16,702 nucleotides of DNA from positions 1-16,702 of the forward strand of contig JAPPKV010000318.1 in assembly GCA_028819775.1 (NCBI GenBank), written 5' to 3'. The DNA is from Gammaproteobacteria bacterium (GTDB lineage: Bacteria; Pseudomonadota; Gammaproteobacteria; Pseudomonadales; Azotimanducaceae_A). Under the pieces are notes generated by a model, which was given only the letters and a program-made list of their open reading frames with translations, was not told the DNA's origin and did no database searches. Position numbers and translations under genes: made by a program. Positions 1-8,700 of this stretch are shown piece after piece; position 1 is the first letter of the stretch; the number at the start of each line of letters is the position of its first letter.

Positions 1-30
1 TGTGGCACTATCCCTGACCCTGCGGGTCTC

Positions 31-57
31 AAAAAAACAACCGTCCCTTGGGCCGGT
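31..57 (-). terminator. Rho-independent terminator
   Basis: Read on the minus strand, an imperfect hairpin (ACCG-g-CC, loop CAAG, GG-a-CGGT, one G/A mismatch) is followed after two bases by seven T residues (the A-run at 31-37 on the plus strand). It lies 38 bases past the stop of the small exported-protein gene, so it probably ends that transcript and perhaps the recCBD run. The stem is short, which limits confidence. Confidence 0.6.
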
Positions 58-94
58 GGTGATTCATCGGCGCCTAACGGCCCACGGCGCAACT

Positions 95-373
95 TCAACC
101 TAGCGGCGGGGCACGTGCTCCATGGGAGATGACGGAAGCCCTGCCAAGGCCCGTAAAGACTGGCGCAGACGCCGGAATCTCCACGTCCGCCACGTCAACG
201 ACTGCCGGCAGGACATCCACCGCGTTCTCGGGTCGGTCGGTTGCAGCGCACGCGCATTCGACCGCCTCGGCGGCGACCAGGTCGTGCCCCATGTGAAGCG
301 ACTGCATCGCGAGGCCGGCCGTAAACAGACCCAGCATCGCTATTTTGGCGAGTCGTGGGATCACGATCTGCAT
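95..373 (-). CDS. Small exported protein, possibly DUF2946-like
   Basis: This 92-residue protein begins with a likely signal peptide: basic start MQIVIPRLAK, a hydrophobic stretch to about residue 25, and a possible cleavage site near residue 37 (AAEA). The mature part has a short Cys pair (ECAC), an acidic and valine-rich middle, and a tail ending SHGARAPPLG. Small gammaproteobacterial exported proteins of the DUF2946 type can have a similar layout: signal peptide, His/Cys residues, and a C-terminal arginine-aromatic or arginine-alanine-Pro-Pro motif. That match is from memory and weak. The ATG at 373 was chosen because it begins the signal peptide and has AAAGAA upstream; the open frame continues to 556 but that extension overlaps recD and has no signal character. 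It lies 76 bp after recD and ends before a terminator. A metal-related envelope role is possible but unsupported. Confidence 0.5.
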   Translation of the reverse strand: MQIVIPRLAKIAMLGLFTAGLAMQSLHMGHDLVAAEAVECACAATDRPENAVDVLPAVVDVADVEIPASAPVFTGLGRASVISHGARAPPLG

Positions 374-393
374 TGGGTTCTTTAACGTCACCG

Positions 394-422
394 ACAGTAC
401 ACAGCGCGTCAATCCCCGGCAA
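394..422 (-). promoter_or_regulatory. Weak candidate promoter of the small exported-protein gene
   Basis: In the 76 bp gap after recD the minus strand has TTGCCG (417-422), a 17 bp spacer and TACTGT (394-399). Transcription would begin near 387, about 14 bases before the ATG at 373. Both boxes match the sigma-70 consensus only partly, so this is a guess based on spacing and location. Confidence 0.22.
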
Positions 423-449
423 GTACGCCACCAAGGTGTGTCAGTTTGA

Positions 450-2192
450 TTATCTGGCGGGCGCTCCTGCCAGAAGCCTGGATTCCAAGCCCCCCAACCG
501 GACAGTGGAACGCCCCACCGCTTCGCCAACGCCATCCTCACCGCCATAGACGACAACCTTATCCCGGGCCCGCGTCACCGCGGTGTAGATTAACTCCCGG
601 GTCACCACCCGCGACTCCGCAGGTCCCGGTATGAAGGCGACCTCGTCGTATTCCGAGCCCTGTGCGCGATGCACGGTCAGGGCGAAGAAGCTGTCGTGGT
701 CCGGCAGGCGGGCCGGAGACACTTCGAATCGCTCGCCGTCGGGACGCTTGAGTTCGGGAAACCAGACCCGCCTGCCGTCGCCGTCGTCGACGACGACGCC
801 CGTGTCGCCATTGGAAAGCTCCGTGGCTCGGTCGTTGCGGGTGACGATAATCGGGCGACCCCCGTAGAACTCCTCCCGGCCAACTAGGCCGCGTTGGCGC
901 AGTTCCGCCTCGACCAGCCGGTTGAAGCGATGCATGCCGAAGGGACCGTGGCGGTGGGCGCATAGTACGCGGCGACTCGGGAAAGGTGTGCCGAGTGGAT
1001 TCTCAAGACACGGGGCCCACGACTCGACCGCGTGGCGTTGAGCTAACCGCTCGAATTCACCGGCATCCGTCAAGGGCCGCAACTCCGTTTGCGGATCCCG
1101 CTCGTCCTTCAACGCGCCAACGGCAGCGGCAACGTCGCCGGCCACGATCGCATCGGCGAGACGACCGATGCCGCTTTGCCGTTCAAAACGACGGCTCTCC
1201 GTCAACGGCTGAACACAGCCGGCGAGCGGCGAACCGAGCATTGCCGCAGCCGCGCATAGATCGCCCAGCACGGCACCGGGTTGCACCGACGCCAACTGGT
1301 GCGCATCCCCGAGCACCACCAGCCGGGCATCGTCCGGCAGGACGCCGACGAGTCGCGACATGAGCGCCAAGTCGACCATGGACGCCTCGTCCAGTATGAC
1401 GGCGTCTACTGGAAGCCGCCCGCCCCGTGTCCGGTACAGCAGCCGATGCACGGTGCTGGCACTAACTTGGTAGTTGCGCAACGCCGGAATCTTCTCCTCG
1501 AGCTCGGCCATTTGCGTTGAGACCGATTCCTGCAGGCGTGCGGCGGCTTTCCCCGTCGGCGCGGCCAAGGCGATCCGGTCCCCCTTCGCGAACGAAAGGT
1601 CCACCAACGCCGCGATGACCCGCGCCGCAACAAACGTCTTGCCGGTTCCCGGCCCCCCGGTCACCACGCACAGTCGGCGACGTAGAACCGTCTCCGCCGC
1701 GCGTCGCTGGTCGAAGTCCTGCGAACCGAACAGGCTGTCCAGCTTGGCATCGATGCCAGGGACCTCGGTTCGGACCCGAGCCATCTCGATGAACCGCGCC
1801 GCCGCTTCGGTCTCGGCGTTGCGGTAGCGGGTGAGGTAAAGCCTCCCGGCATGGTCGAGTGTGAGTGGCGCATCTCGCTCGCTTTCCGGTCCGGCGACGA
1901 CCGGGCTGGCGAGCAGCGAGTCTCGCCAATCGTCCAGGAGAGGCAGGGCATGGGACGGAATCGGCAGGTCGACCGACGCCGGTTCTTCGAGCACCGATGC
2001 CAGCGGGCCGCCCGCGCACGCCGAAAGGTCGAGGCAGGCATGTCCGCGGCGGGTCTGAACACTGGCAAGGGCTGCCGCAAGCGCCACCTCCGGACGTTCG
2101 TGGCCATCGAACCGGGCAATCAGCCGCGCGAAATGCCAATCGATGTCGGCGATCAGGTCCTGGTCGTGCAGTTCCTCGAGGAGTTCGATCAC
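450..2192 (-). CDS. recD: Exodeoxyribonuclease V subunit alpha, RecD helicase
   Basis: RecD is the 5'-3' superfamily 1B motor of RecBCD, which unwinds DNA from double-strand ends together with RecB. The 580-residue length is close to the usual ~600. Residues 1-140 form the N-terminal domain that contacts RecC. Helicase motifs follow: Walker A GGPGTGKT at 179-186, Walker B LDEAS near 268-272, GDAHQL at 295-300, the arginine motif LTESRR near 330-335, TVHRAQGSEYDEV at 506-518 and TAVTRARDKV at 537-546. All key residues are present, so the helicase should be active. The GTG start at 2192 overlaps the recB stop by 4 bases (GTGA) with a G-rich Shine-Dalgarno just upstream, which implies translational coupling. 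It is the last rec gene of the run. Confidence 0.97.
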   Translation of the reverse strand: MIELLEELHDQDLIADIDWHFARLIARFDGHERPEVALAAALASVQTRRGHACLDLSACAGGPLASVLEEPASVDLPIPSHALPLLDDWRDSLLASPVVAGPESERDAPLTLDHAGRLYLTRYRNAETEAAARFIEMARVRTEVPGIDAKLDSLFGSQDFDQRRAAETVLRRRLCVVTGGPGTGKTFVAARVIAALVDLSFAKGDRIALAAPTGKAAARLQESVSTQMAELEEKIPALRNYQVSASTVHRLLYRTRGGRLPVDAVILDEASMVDLALMSRLVGVLPDDARLVVLGDAHQLASVQPGAVLGDLCAAAAMLGSPLAGCVQPLTESRRFERQSGIGRLADAIVAGDVAAAVGALKDERDPQTELRPLTDAGEFERLAQRHAVESWAPCLENPLGTPFPSRRVLCAHRHGPFGMHRFNRLVEAELRQRGLVGREEFYGGRPIIVTRNDRATELSNGDTGVVVDDGDGRRVWFPELKRPDGERFEVSPARLPDHDSFFALTVHRAQGSEYDEVAFIPGPAESRVVTRELIYTAVTRARDKVVVYGGEDGVGEAVGRSTVRLGGLESRLLAGAPAR

Positions 2193-5100
2193 GCCGCCCC
2201 CCTGAAACAGGCGTCGAGAGCGTCGATGCAGGCGCGGCTCGGACGGTCGAAGTAGACGCCCCGGGCCATGCCGGCCGCCGGATCGATGCCGCGTAGGAAC
2301 AGGTAGAAGGCACCGCCGATGTGCTGGTCGTAGTCGTACCCGGGCAAGCGGCCGGCTAGGTAACGGCTCAACGCGACGAGGTAGAGCAGGTATTGAAGCG
2401 GGTAGCGATGGTCGCGCATCGCTTTCGTGATGCCTGCCAGCCGATAGTCGTCGAGGCGATTGCCGAGCCAGTTGGATTTGTAGTCGAGCACGTACCAGAC
2501 GCCGTCGTGGCTGGCGACGAGATCGATGAATCCGCGCAGATAGCCTTCGATGTTCGATCGAGACCCTGCGAACGGGTTGTCGTAGCCATGATCCGCAAGC
2601 GCCTCGCCGAGTCGGCGGCGGTCGAGTCCTTCCAGCGGCAGGTGGAACTCCATCTCCGGGACGGCGCGTTCGAGATCATGAAGCCGGAACCCCTTGCCGA
2701 CACCGGGACCCTCGGCCGCGGCAAGCAGAGTCGCCCGGGTGTTCGCCACCATCGACTGCGCCACGTCTACCCACTGAGGGTCAATCCGGTACCTGGCCAG
2801 ACCCTCGCGACAGGCCTCTTCGAGGGATTCCTCCTCGCTCCGGTCGAGACGTTCGAAGATCCGATGCAGGCAGTTGCCGACCCGTCGACCCGCGGGAAAG
2901 GTGAGGGCATTCCGAACGGATTCCCCTGCCGTCGCCTCTTCCTCTTCTTCCGTCGGTTCGGCCTCGTCCCGGTCGGGCTGCTCCACCGTCTCATGATCGT
3001 CGGGCGACTCGGCGACGCCAGCGCTGTGGGCCAGCGCCGAGTAGCTGCTCATCTGGCGAACCCTGGCCAGTTCCCGGCCCAAGCTGCGAACCGCGAGTTC
3101 CTCTGGCACGGTCGAAGTGCGTTCGACCGGCGGCGACTCGTAGCCGAGGTCCATGTCGACGATGCCGACTTCCGCGGAACATCGGTCGGTCAGATCGTCC
3201 AAACCTGCCCGCCACTGCTCGGGCGAGAGCCCGGTGGCCATCTTCGCGGCGTCAAGAAGGGTTCCGGCATCCACCTCGCCGCCAGCGGCTTCGCGACCGT
3301 AGAGCAACCAGGTGAGGGGCGCGTTTTCCGTCTGCCGGACCTTCGTCCATGTCACCACGCAGCGTTCCTTGGCGCGGGTAAGCGCGACGTAGAGGAGCCG
3401 CGCCTCGTCGGAGAATTGCTCCAGCCAGTCGGCGTCGAGATCGCCCTGGGAGGGACTCAAGTCCAAGATCTCGGCATGGCCGACATCCGCGCTGTGGTAG
3501 TCGGCCCAAGCCTTCCTGCGCGGGGCGCCGGCGTCCCATGGGAACGGACAGAACACGATGGGAAATTCGAGCCCCTTGGCGGCATGCATCGTGACGATCT
3601 TGACTAGCTGCTCGTCGCTGTCGAGGCGTAGCAGGGCCATCTCGTCCCGATCACCGGCGTTTGCCCGCTGCCGGGTGAACCAAGCCGCGAGGCCGGTGGG
3701 TGAGTACCGTTCGCGAGTCTCTGCCTGCTGGAGAAGCTCCGCCAGATGCTTGAGGTTGGTGAGTCGTCTCGCCCCGTCCCGGTAGCGCAATAGCTGGTCG
3801 GCCCCCTTGACTTCCCCGGACTCCAGGATGCGCCTGATCAACGTGGCGATGTCCGACCGTTCCCACACCTCGAGCCAGTCGCCAAGGCGTTCGGTCCAGA
3901 GGTTCCACGCGTTGTCGTCGTCTTGGAGTGCACCCACCGCGGCCGCATCGAGCCCGAGGACGTCAGCCGTCAACGCGCCACGGGTGCGGTGTGGCGACTG
4001 CGGTTTGGCAATGGCCCATAGCAAGCGCTCGAGTTGTTCCGCCTCGCGGCTCGCCATGACGTTCTCCATGCCGATCTCGACACTGGCGATGCGACGTTCG
4101 TGAAGTGCACGGGCAACCCGCCGACCCTGTTCGGCGGTGCGTACCAATACGGCGATGTCCGAGCCGCGCACCGGCTCGTCACCCAACCGCGCCTTGCCCT
4201 GGTCGGCGAGCGCGAGCAAGGCCGCGATCTCGTCGGCCGCCAAACGCGCGACCAAGCCGCGCATCTCCGGCTTCGTCCAAAGTTGCCCAAGCGCCCAAGG
4301 GAAATAACGAAACTGAAACGGGGCGTTTCCCCCCTCCGCAACGGTTTCGCCGTCGACTGAGAGCTTGGAATCCTCGATGGCGGATTCGACGGGATCGAAG
4401 CTGATGCCGGGCAGCGCGAATGGGCAGGGATGTTCGAACACGGCGTTAACCGCCTCGGTCAACGCCCGCACCGAACGGAAGTTGCGCGACAGGCTGAGCT
4501 TCGCGTCGTCGGCGACGGCATCGCTGGTGTTCAGGTAGGCAAAGATGTCGGCGCTGCGAAACCGGTAGATCGACTGCTTGGGGTCGCCGACGATGATCAG
4601 CGCGCCGTTGTCGTCGGCCAGGCGGGTATCCCGGTATATGCGGCGGAAGATCTCCGCCTGCACCCGGTCGGTGTCCTGATACTCGTCAATGAGCGCCCAA
4701 GGGTAGCGGTCGCGGATGCGCCGCGCGAGGACCGCAGTGTCAAGCGCGCGGCGCAGGCCTGTGAGCAGATCGTCGAAGCCGAGCTTTCGATCCTCCCGCG
4801 CGCGGCGTTCCAGCAAGCAGCGCGTATTCCGCAAGGCATCGCGGCGCAAGCATGGCAACAGACAGTCGAAGCCGATACGTAGTTCCCCCGATTCCTGGTC
4901 GAGTTCGTCCAGAGCCTCGGCAAGCACCGGCGCCATGTCACGCAGTTGCTTGCTTTGTGTTCTGTTGCCGAGGTAGCTCGCGTTCCTTGCACAGAACGTG
5001 ATTTCGGGCCTTCGCAGCACGGCGGCGATGCGGTCGCGGTCCTCGTCGGGCATCGACGCCGCCTCCGCCTCAAGGGTGTCCCTGGCCTTGCGAACCGCGT

Positions 5101-5782
5101 CCCGCCAAGCGTCTTCCAACCCGCCCAATTCGCTCGACACGTCATCGGTCGAGGAATCCGCGCCGACGATCTCGAGATCGAGCCTCGCCACGTATCCAGA
5201 CACCCAGCCGGTAAGTTCGTCCGCCGCGAAACCCTTCTTGGCGGCGTAGCGAACGAGCAAGGGTGATGCTGGATATGCCCACCGGCGCCACTCGTCGTTG
5301 ATCGCAGCGTTCAGCGCATCGGCTCCGTCGCCGGCCACATCGAAGGCGAACGGCAGTCCCCCCTCGAACGCGAAATCGGCCAGCACGCGCTGGCAGAAGC
5401 CGTGAATGGTCATGACGTTCGCGCGATCTAGGTCGAGCAACGCCAATTCCAGGAGTCGCGCGATGTCGCCGCGGTCGATGCCGAGACATTGCCAGCGTTT
5501 CAGCAAGTCAACGGCCTGCCGATCCGATTCGGCGTCCTCGTCCCTTGCCCGACGCAGTACGGCCCGCAGCGTGGCACGTACGCGGTCACGCAGTTCACCG
5601 GTCGCCGCGATGGTGAACGTGACCACCAGCAGTTCCCCGATTTCGGCGCGTTTCTCGACCAGCAACCGGGCAACAAGCGTGGTCAGGGCATAGGTCTTTC
5701 CCGTACCCGCGCTGGCTTCGATCAACAGCTCCGGCGCATCCCCTAAGGCCACGTCCAGCGGCGTCACGTCGGTCGGCTTCAT
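2189..5782 (-). CDS. recB: Exodeoxyribonuclease V subunit beta, RecB helicase-nuclease
   Basis: RecB carries the 3'-5' helicase and the only nuclease of RecBCD, and loads RecA after Chi recognition. The 1197 residues match the family (~1180). The UvrD-type helicase shows Walker A EASAGTGKT at 22-30, motif Ia VTFTIAATGELRDRV near 54-68, TIHGFC at 125-130, Walker B LIDEYQDTD at 364-372, GDPKQSIYRFR at 399-409, LSRNFRS at 431-437, TMHAAKGLEFP at 731-741 and LLYVALTRAKE at 796-806. An acidic linker (about 925-955, with a run of Glu) leads to the nuclease: GNCLHRIFE with His973, the EMEFHLPL stretch near 1043-1050, GFIDL with Asp1087, LDYKSN with Asp1100 and Lys1102, and YPLQYLLYL with Gln1130. 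These correspond to the catalytic residues known from E. coli. The ATG overlaps the recC stop by 4 bases. No ptrA-like gene lies between recC and recB, unlike E. coli. Confidence 0.98.
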   Translation of the reverse strand: MKPTDVTPLDVALGDAPELLIEASAGTGKTYALTTLVARLLVEKRAEIGELLVVTFTIAATGELRDRVRATLRAVLRRARDEDAESDRQAVDLLKRWQCLGIDRGDIARLLELALLDLDRANVMTIHGFCQRVLADFAFEGGLPFAFDVAGDGADALNAAINDEWRRWAYPASPLLVRYAAKKGFAADELTGWVSGYVARLDLEIVGADSSTDDVSSELGGLEDAWRDAVRKARDTLEAEAASMPDEDRDRIAAVLRRPEITFCARNASYLGNRTQSKQLRDMAPVLAEALDELDQESGELRIGFDCLLPCLRRDALRNTRCLLERRAREDRKLGFDDLLTGLRRALDTAVLARRIRDRYPWALIDEYQDTDRVQAEIFRRIYRDTRLADDNGALIIVGDPKQSIYRFRSADIFAYLNTSDAVADDAKLSLSRNFRSVRALTEAVNAVFEHPCPFALPGISFDPVESAIEDSKLSVDGETVAEGGNAPFQFRYFPWALGQLWTKPEMRGLVARLAADEIAALLALADQGKARLGDEPVRGSDIAVLVRTAEQGRRVARALHERRIASVEIGMENVMASREAEQLERLLWAIAKPQSPHRTRGALTADVLGLDAAAVGALQDDDNAWNLWTERLGDWLEVWERSDIATLIRRILESGEVKGADQLLRYRDGARRLTNLKHLAELLQQAETRERYSPTGLAAWFTRQRANAGDRDEMALLRLDSDEQLVKIVTMHAAKGLEFPIVFCPFPWDAGAPRRKAWADYHSADVGHAEILDLSPSQGDLDADWLEQFSDEARLLYVALTRAKERCVVTWTKVRQTENAPLTWLLYGREAAGGEVDAGTLLDAAKMATGLSPEQWRAGLDDLTDRCSAEVGIVDMDLGYESPPVERTSTVPEELAVRSLGRELARVRQMSSYSALAHSAGVAESPDDHETVEQPDRDEAEPTEEEEEATAGESVRNALTFPAGRRVGNCLHRIFERLDRSEEESLEEACREGLARYRIDPQWVDVAQSMVANTRATLLAAAEGPGVGKGFRLHDLERAVPEMEFHLPLEGLDRRRLGEALADHGYDNPFAGSRSNIEGYLRGFIDLVASHDGVWYVLDYKSNWLGNRLDDYRLAGITKAMRDHRYPLQYLLYLVALSRYLAGRLPGYDYDQHIGGAFYLFLRGIDPAAGMARGVYFDRPSRACIDALDACFRGAA

Positions 5783-8700
5783 CTTCCCGACTTGGACTCC
5801 GCATCGAGAAGCGGCAGCAGCAGCGTTTCGGCGAGCGCCGCGAATCCGCTTTCGTCGAACGGGTCTTCGCGGTCGTAGGCAAGCGCCACGTAGTCGTTCT
5901 GCAGACCGTCAAAGGCTCGTTCGCCGTGCCACTTTCCGCAGGCAGCGTTCCACGCGCTGTCATGGTCTTGGGACTTCGCCACGTCCTTCGCGTATTCCAT
6001 CGATGCGCCAGGCGCGAACGCCAGCAGTTCCCCGGTGCCTCGCCACCAGGCGTCCAGCCAGAGTTCGAGATGTTCGCGCGCCTCCTTGGGGGCGGGCGCC
6101 CGGAACACCGTCTGATCGACGCCGGTCGGCGCCAGACAGACTAGGTGCGTTTCGGCTTCAACCTCCTCCTGGGTCACCCAGGCCAGCAGTTCCAGCCACG
6201 CGCCGAACCGGTCCTGGGCACGGATCGTACCGATCCGCCAGCGCAGCAACTCGTGCCCCCTACCGCCGTCGACGGCAGCGACATTGGCTACTTCGCCCAC
6301 CAGACGATAGCCGCCGACATCCAGCTCGAGGTCTTTGGGATCCGCCTCGAGCGCTTGCTCATAACGCCGAAGCGCCCGCCGGAACGCCCTCACATCCGCG
6401 TCGACGTCCTCGTAGACCACCTCGCCCGGACCACCCGCCGGCAGGCGACCACGGGCGGTCACCAGCCGCTTGATCCCCTCGACAATGCCCTCGTCCCGGC
6501 GGTGTTCATACACCTCGGTCTTCAAGGCCCATCGCGCCAATCCGTCGAGTTCAAACGGCTCGTCTTCCTCCAACGCGATCTCGTCGACCTCGAGGCGGAC
6601 GCCGAGATGCTCGCGCAGGAACGCCCGTGTCGGGTTGCCGAAGAACGCAATCAGGCGTGCGAGCTCAACCTGCCTGCCATCGAAGGAATCCCGTAGGGGC
6701 GACCCTTGTGGTCGCCCGCTCGACCCTTGCGGTCGCCCGCGGCGGGAATCACGAGTGGCTAGGCGGGACGGGCCAAGCCCGTCGCCTACGGTGCTCTGGT
6801 CAAACGGCACCGTGAAGCGTTGGCGGGCCTCGGCGTCGGTTTCCTTGTCGGCGTGTCCGGCCAAAGTGCGGGCGGCGTCGAGCATCGAGGCTGAGTAGCT
6901 CCATAGATCGCCGTCCGCCTCGAAGTAGCGACGACTGAACGGCTGCAGGGGATGGGTCGTATCGAAACTTCCGTCGAAGCGACGCTTAAGGTAGTCGCGC
7001 AATTCGTCCACGACCACCGAAGGCGGCATCGGCTTGTCGTCCCGGACGTTGCGTCCCGTGTAGCTCACCAGGAAACAGCGGCGAGCCGCGAGCAGTGCCT
7101 CCAGGAACGCGAACCGATCCTCGTCGCGGGTGTTACGGTCGCCGGTTTGCTCGCCATCGGCATCCACCAAGTCGAATGACGACGGCGACGGGCGGCGCGG
7201 GAACAGGCGGTCGTTCATGCCCAAGGCGCACACGACCTGGGCGGGGAAGGCCTGGCCAATGCCGAGCGAAACGACGGTTACGCCGTCGGCAAGGCGCGCC
7301 GCCGGTCTCGACAACCCGGTCGCGGCCCGACCGAGCACGTCCCGAAGCACGGCGAAGGGAACCGGCGTGTCCACCTCGCACTCCGACAATACGTCGTCGA
7401 TGAGTCGGGAAACCGTCGCCGTCTCCCCCGCGTTCTCCCAATTGGTCGCGAAGAACTGTTCCACCAAGGCGTGGAGGCTTTCTGCCCAATCGACTGCGGA
7501 GGGCGCCAGGTCGTTGAGTTCGCGCAAGCCGATCGCGCCTTCGCAATAGTCGACGAACCGACCTAGGAGTTCGTAGTCGCCAGAGAATCCTGCGGAATCC
7601 GCCGAATACGGTGCCACGTCCTCGAACATCGCGGTTTCGCCGTCCATGGCGTAGCCGAGCAGCAGCCGGTCGATGCCCTGGCGCCAGGCATGGCCGCCAA
7701 ATCTGGGTAGTCCCTGGTCGGCACGGTGGTCTGCATTGACGCCCCATCGGATGCCCGATTCATGCACCCATTCACGCAACGTCGAAAGCTGCCGCTCCGC
7801 GATTCGGAATCTCTCGCGAACCGCCTTCGATTCCAGCGGCGCCATCACGGCCTCCGCGCCGTAGCGCGAATCGGGCAACGCCAAGAGGTCAAGGAACGCC
7901 TGTACGGCCCGGGTCGCTGAAGCGCGGGGCCGGGCGATGTTGAACGGGATGACGGCAGCGGCCGCGAACACGGCTTCGATGGCGGGCGCGTAGTCGACGA
8001 TGTTCGGCGTCAGCACCAGCACGTCGGCAGGTTGGATGTCCGGGTGCGCGTCGAACAGCCCGAGCAGCCGGTCGTGCAGCACTTCCGCCTCGCGCATCGC
8101 CGAGTGGCAGACGTGGATCTGGATGGAGTCGTCGTTGGGCATCGGTCGCTCGGTTTTGGCTTCGGTCGCCAGACGAAGGTCGAGGATGTCCCGTTGCACG
8201 GCACCCAAGGCGGTGCCCCGGTTGGGCTCTTCGTACTGCTCCTCAGGTGTCCCGGTGGCAAGCTCCGCTTCCAACAGCAGTGTCTGCATATCCCGGCCGA
8301 GCTTTCCCCACGCACCGAGGAGTTCATTGCCTTCCGTGCGGTACTCCTCGGCGGGATCCGCCGGATCGGCGCGCCGCTGGATGACGCGCCGGGGGGCGAT
8401 GTCGCTCCAGTATTCCCGGCATGGGCTGAGCAGGAACAGGTGGATGTCGATGTGTTCGCCAGCTTGGCGCAGGAGGTCGAGGTACGAAGGCGACAGCGCG
8501 GCGACACCGAAGAAACTCGCCCGCCGCGGCCAGTTCTCGACCTTGTCGAAGGAATCGCCGGCGTTCCGGAAAGCGTCGATCGCAGCGACCCAATGACTTG
8601 GCTCGGTCACGCCTTCCATGAGCCCGCGCCAGAGCCGCGCCTGCCAATGCGGCGTCTCGCCACGCTCCCACTCCCGAATCCACTCGGGCCGGTACAGCAG

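Noticed and set aside
16..28. Perfect inverted repeat GACCC-TGC-GGGTC
   Set aside because: Followed by A-rich sequence on the plus strand and by no T-run on the minus strand, so it is not a terminator for either direction; no other role is visible.
374..556. N-terminal extension of the small exported protein
   Set aside because: It overlaps the recD end, lacks family-like sequence and would bury the signal peptide internally.
1462..2313. 283-codon open frame on the minus strand
   Set aside because: Same strand as recD and recB but in another frame; arginine- and proline-rich shadow without motifs.
2393..3607. 404-codon open frame on the plus strand
   Set aside because: Lies entirely antisense to recB; long antisense frames are expected in GC-rich coding DNA and the translation shows no recognisable domain.
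6700..6741. Two tandem 21 bp repeats considered as a CRISPR remnant
   Set aside because: Only two copies with no spacers, and they form part of the REP-like hairpin structure within recC.
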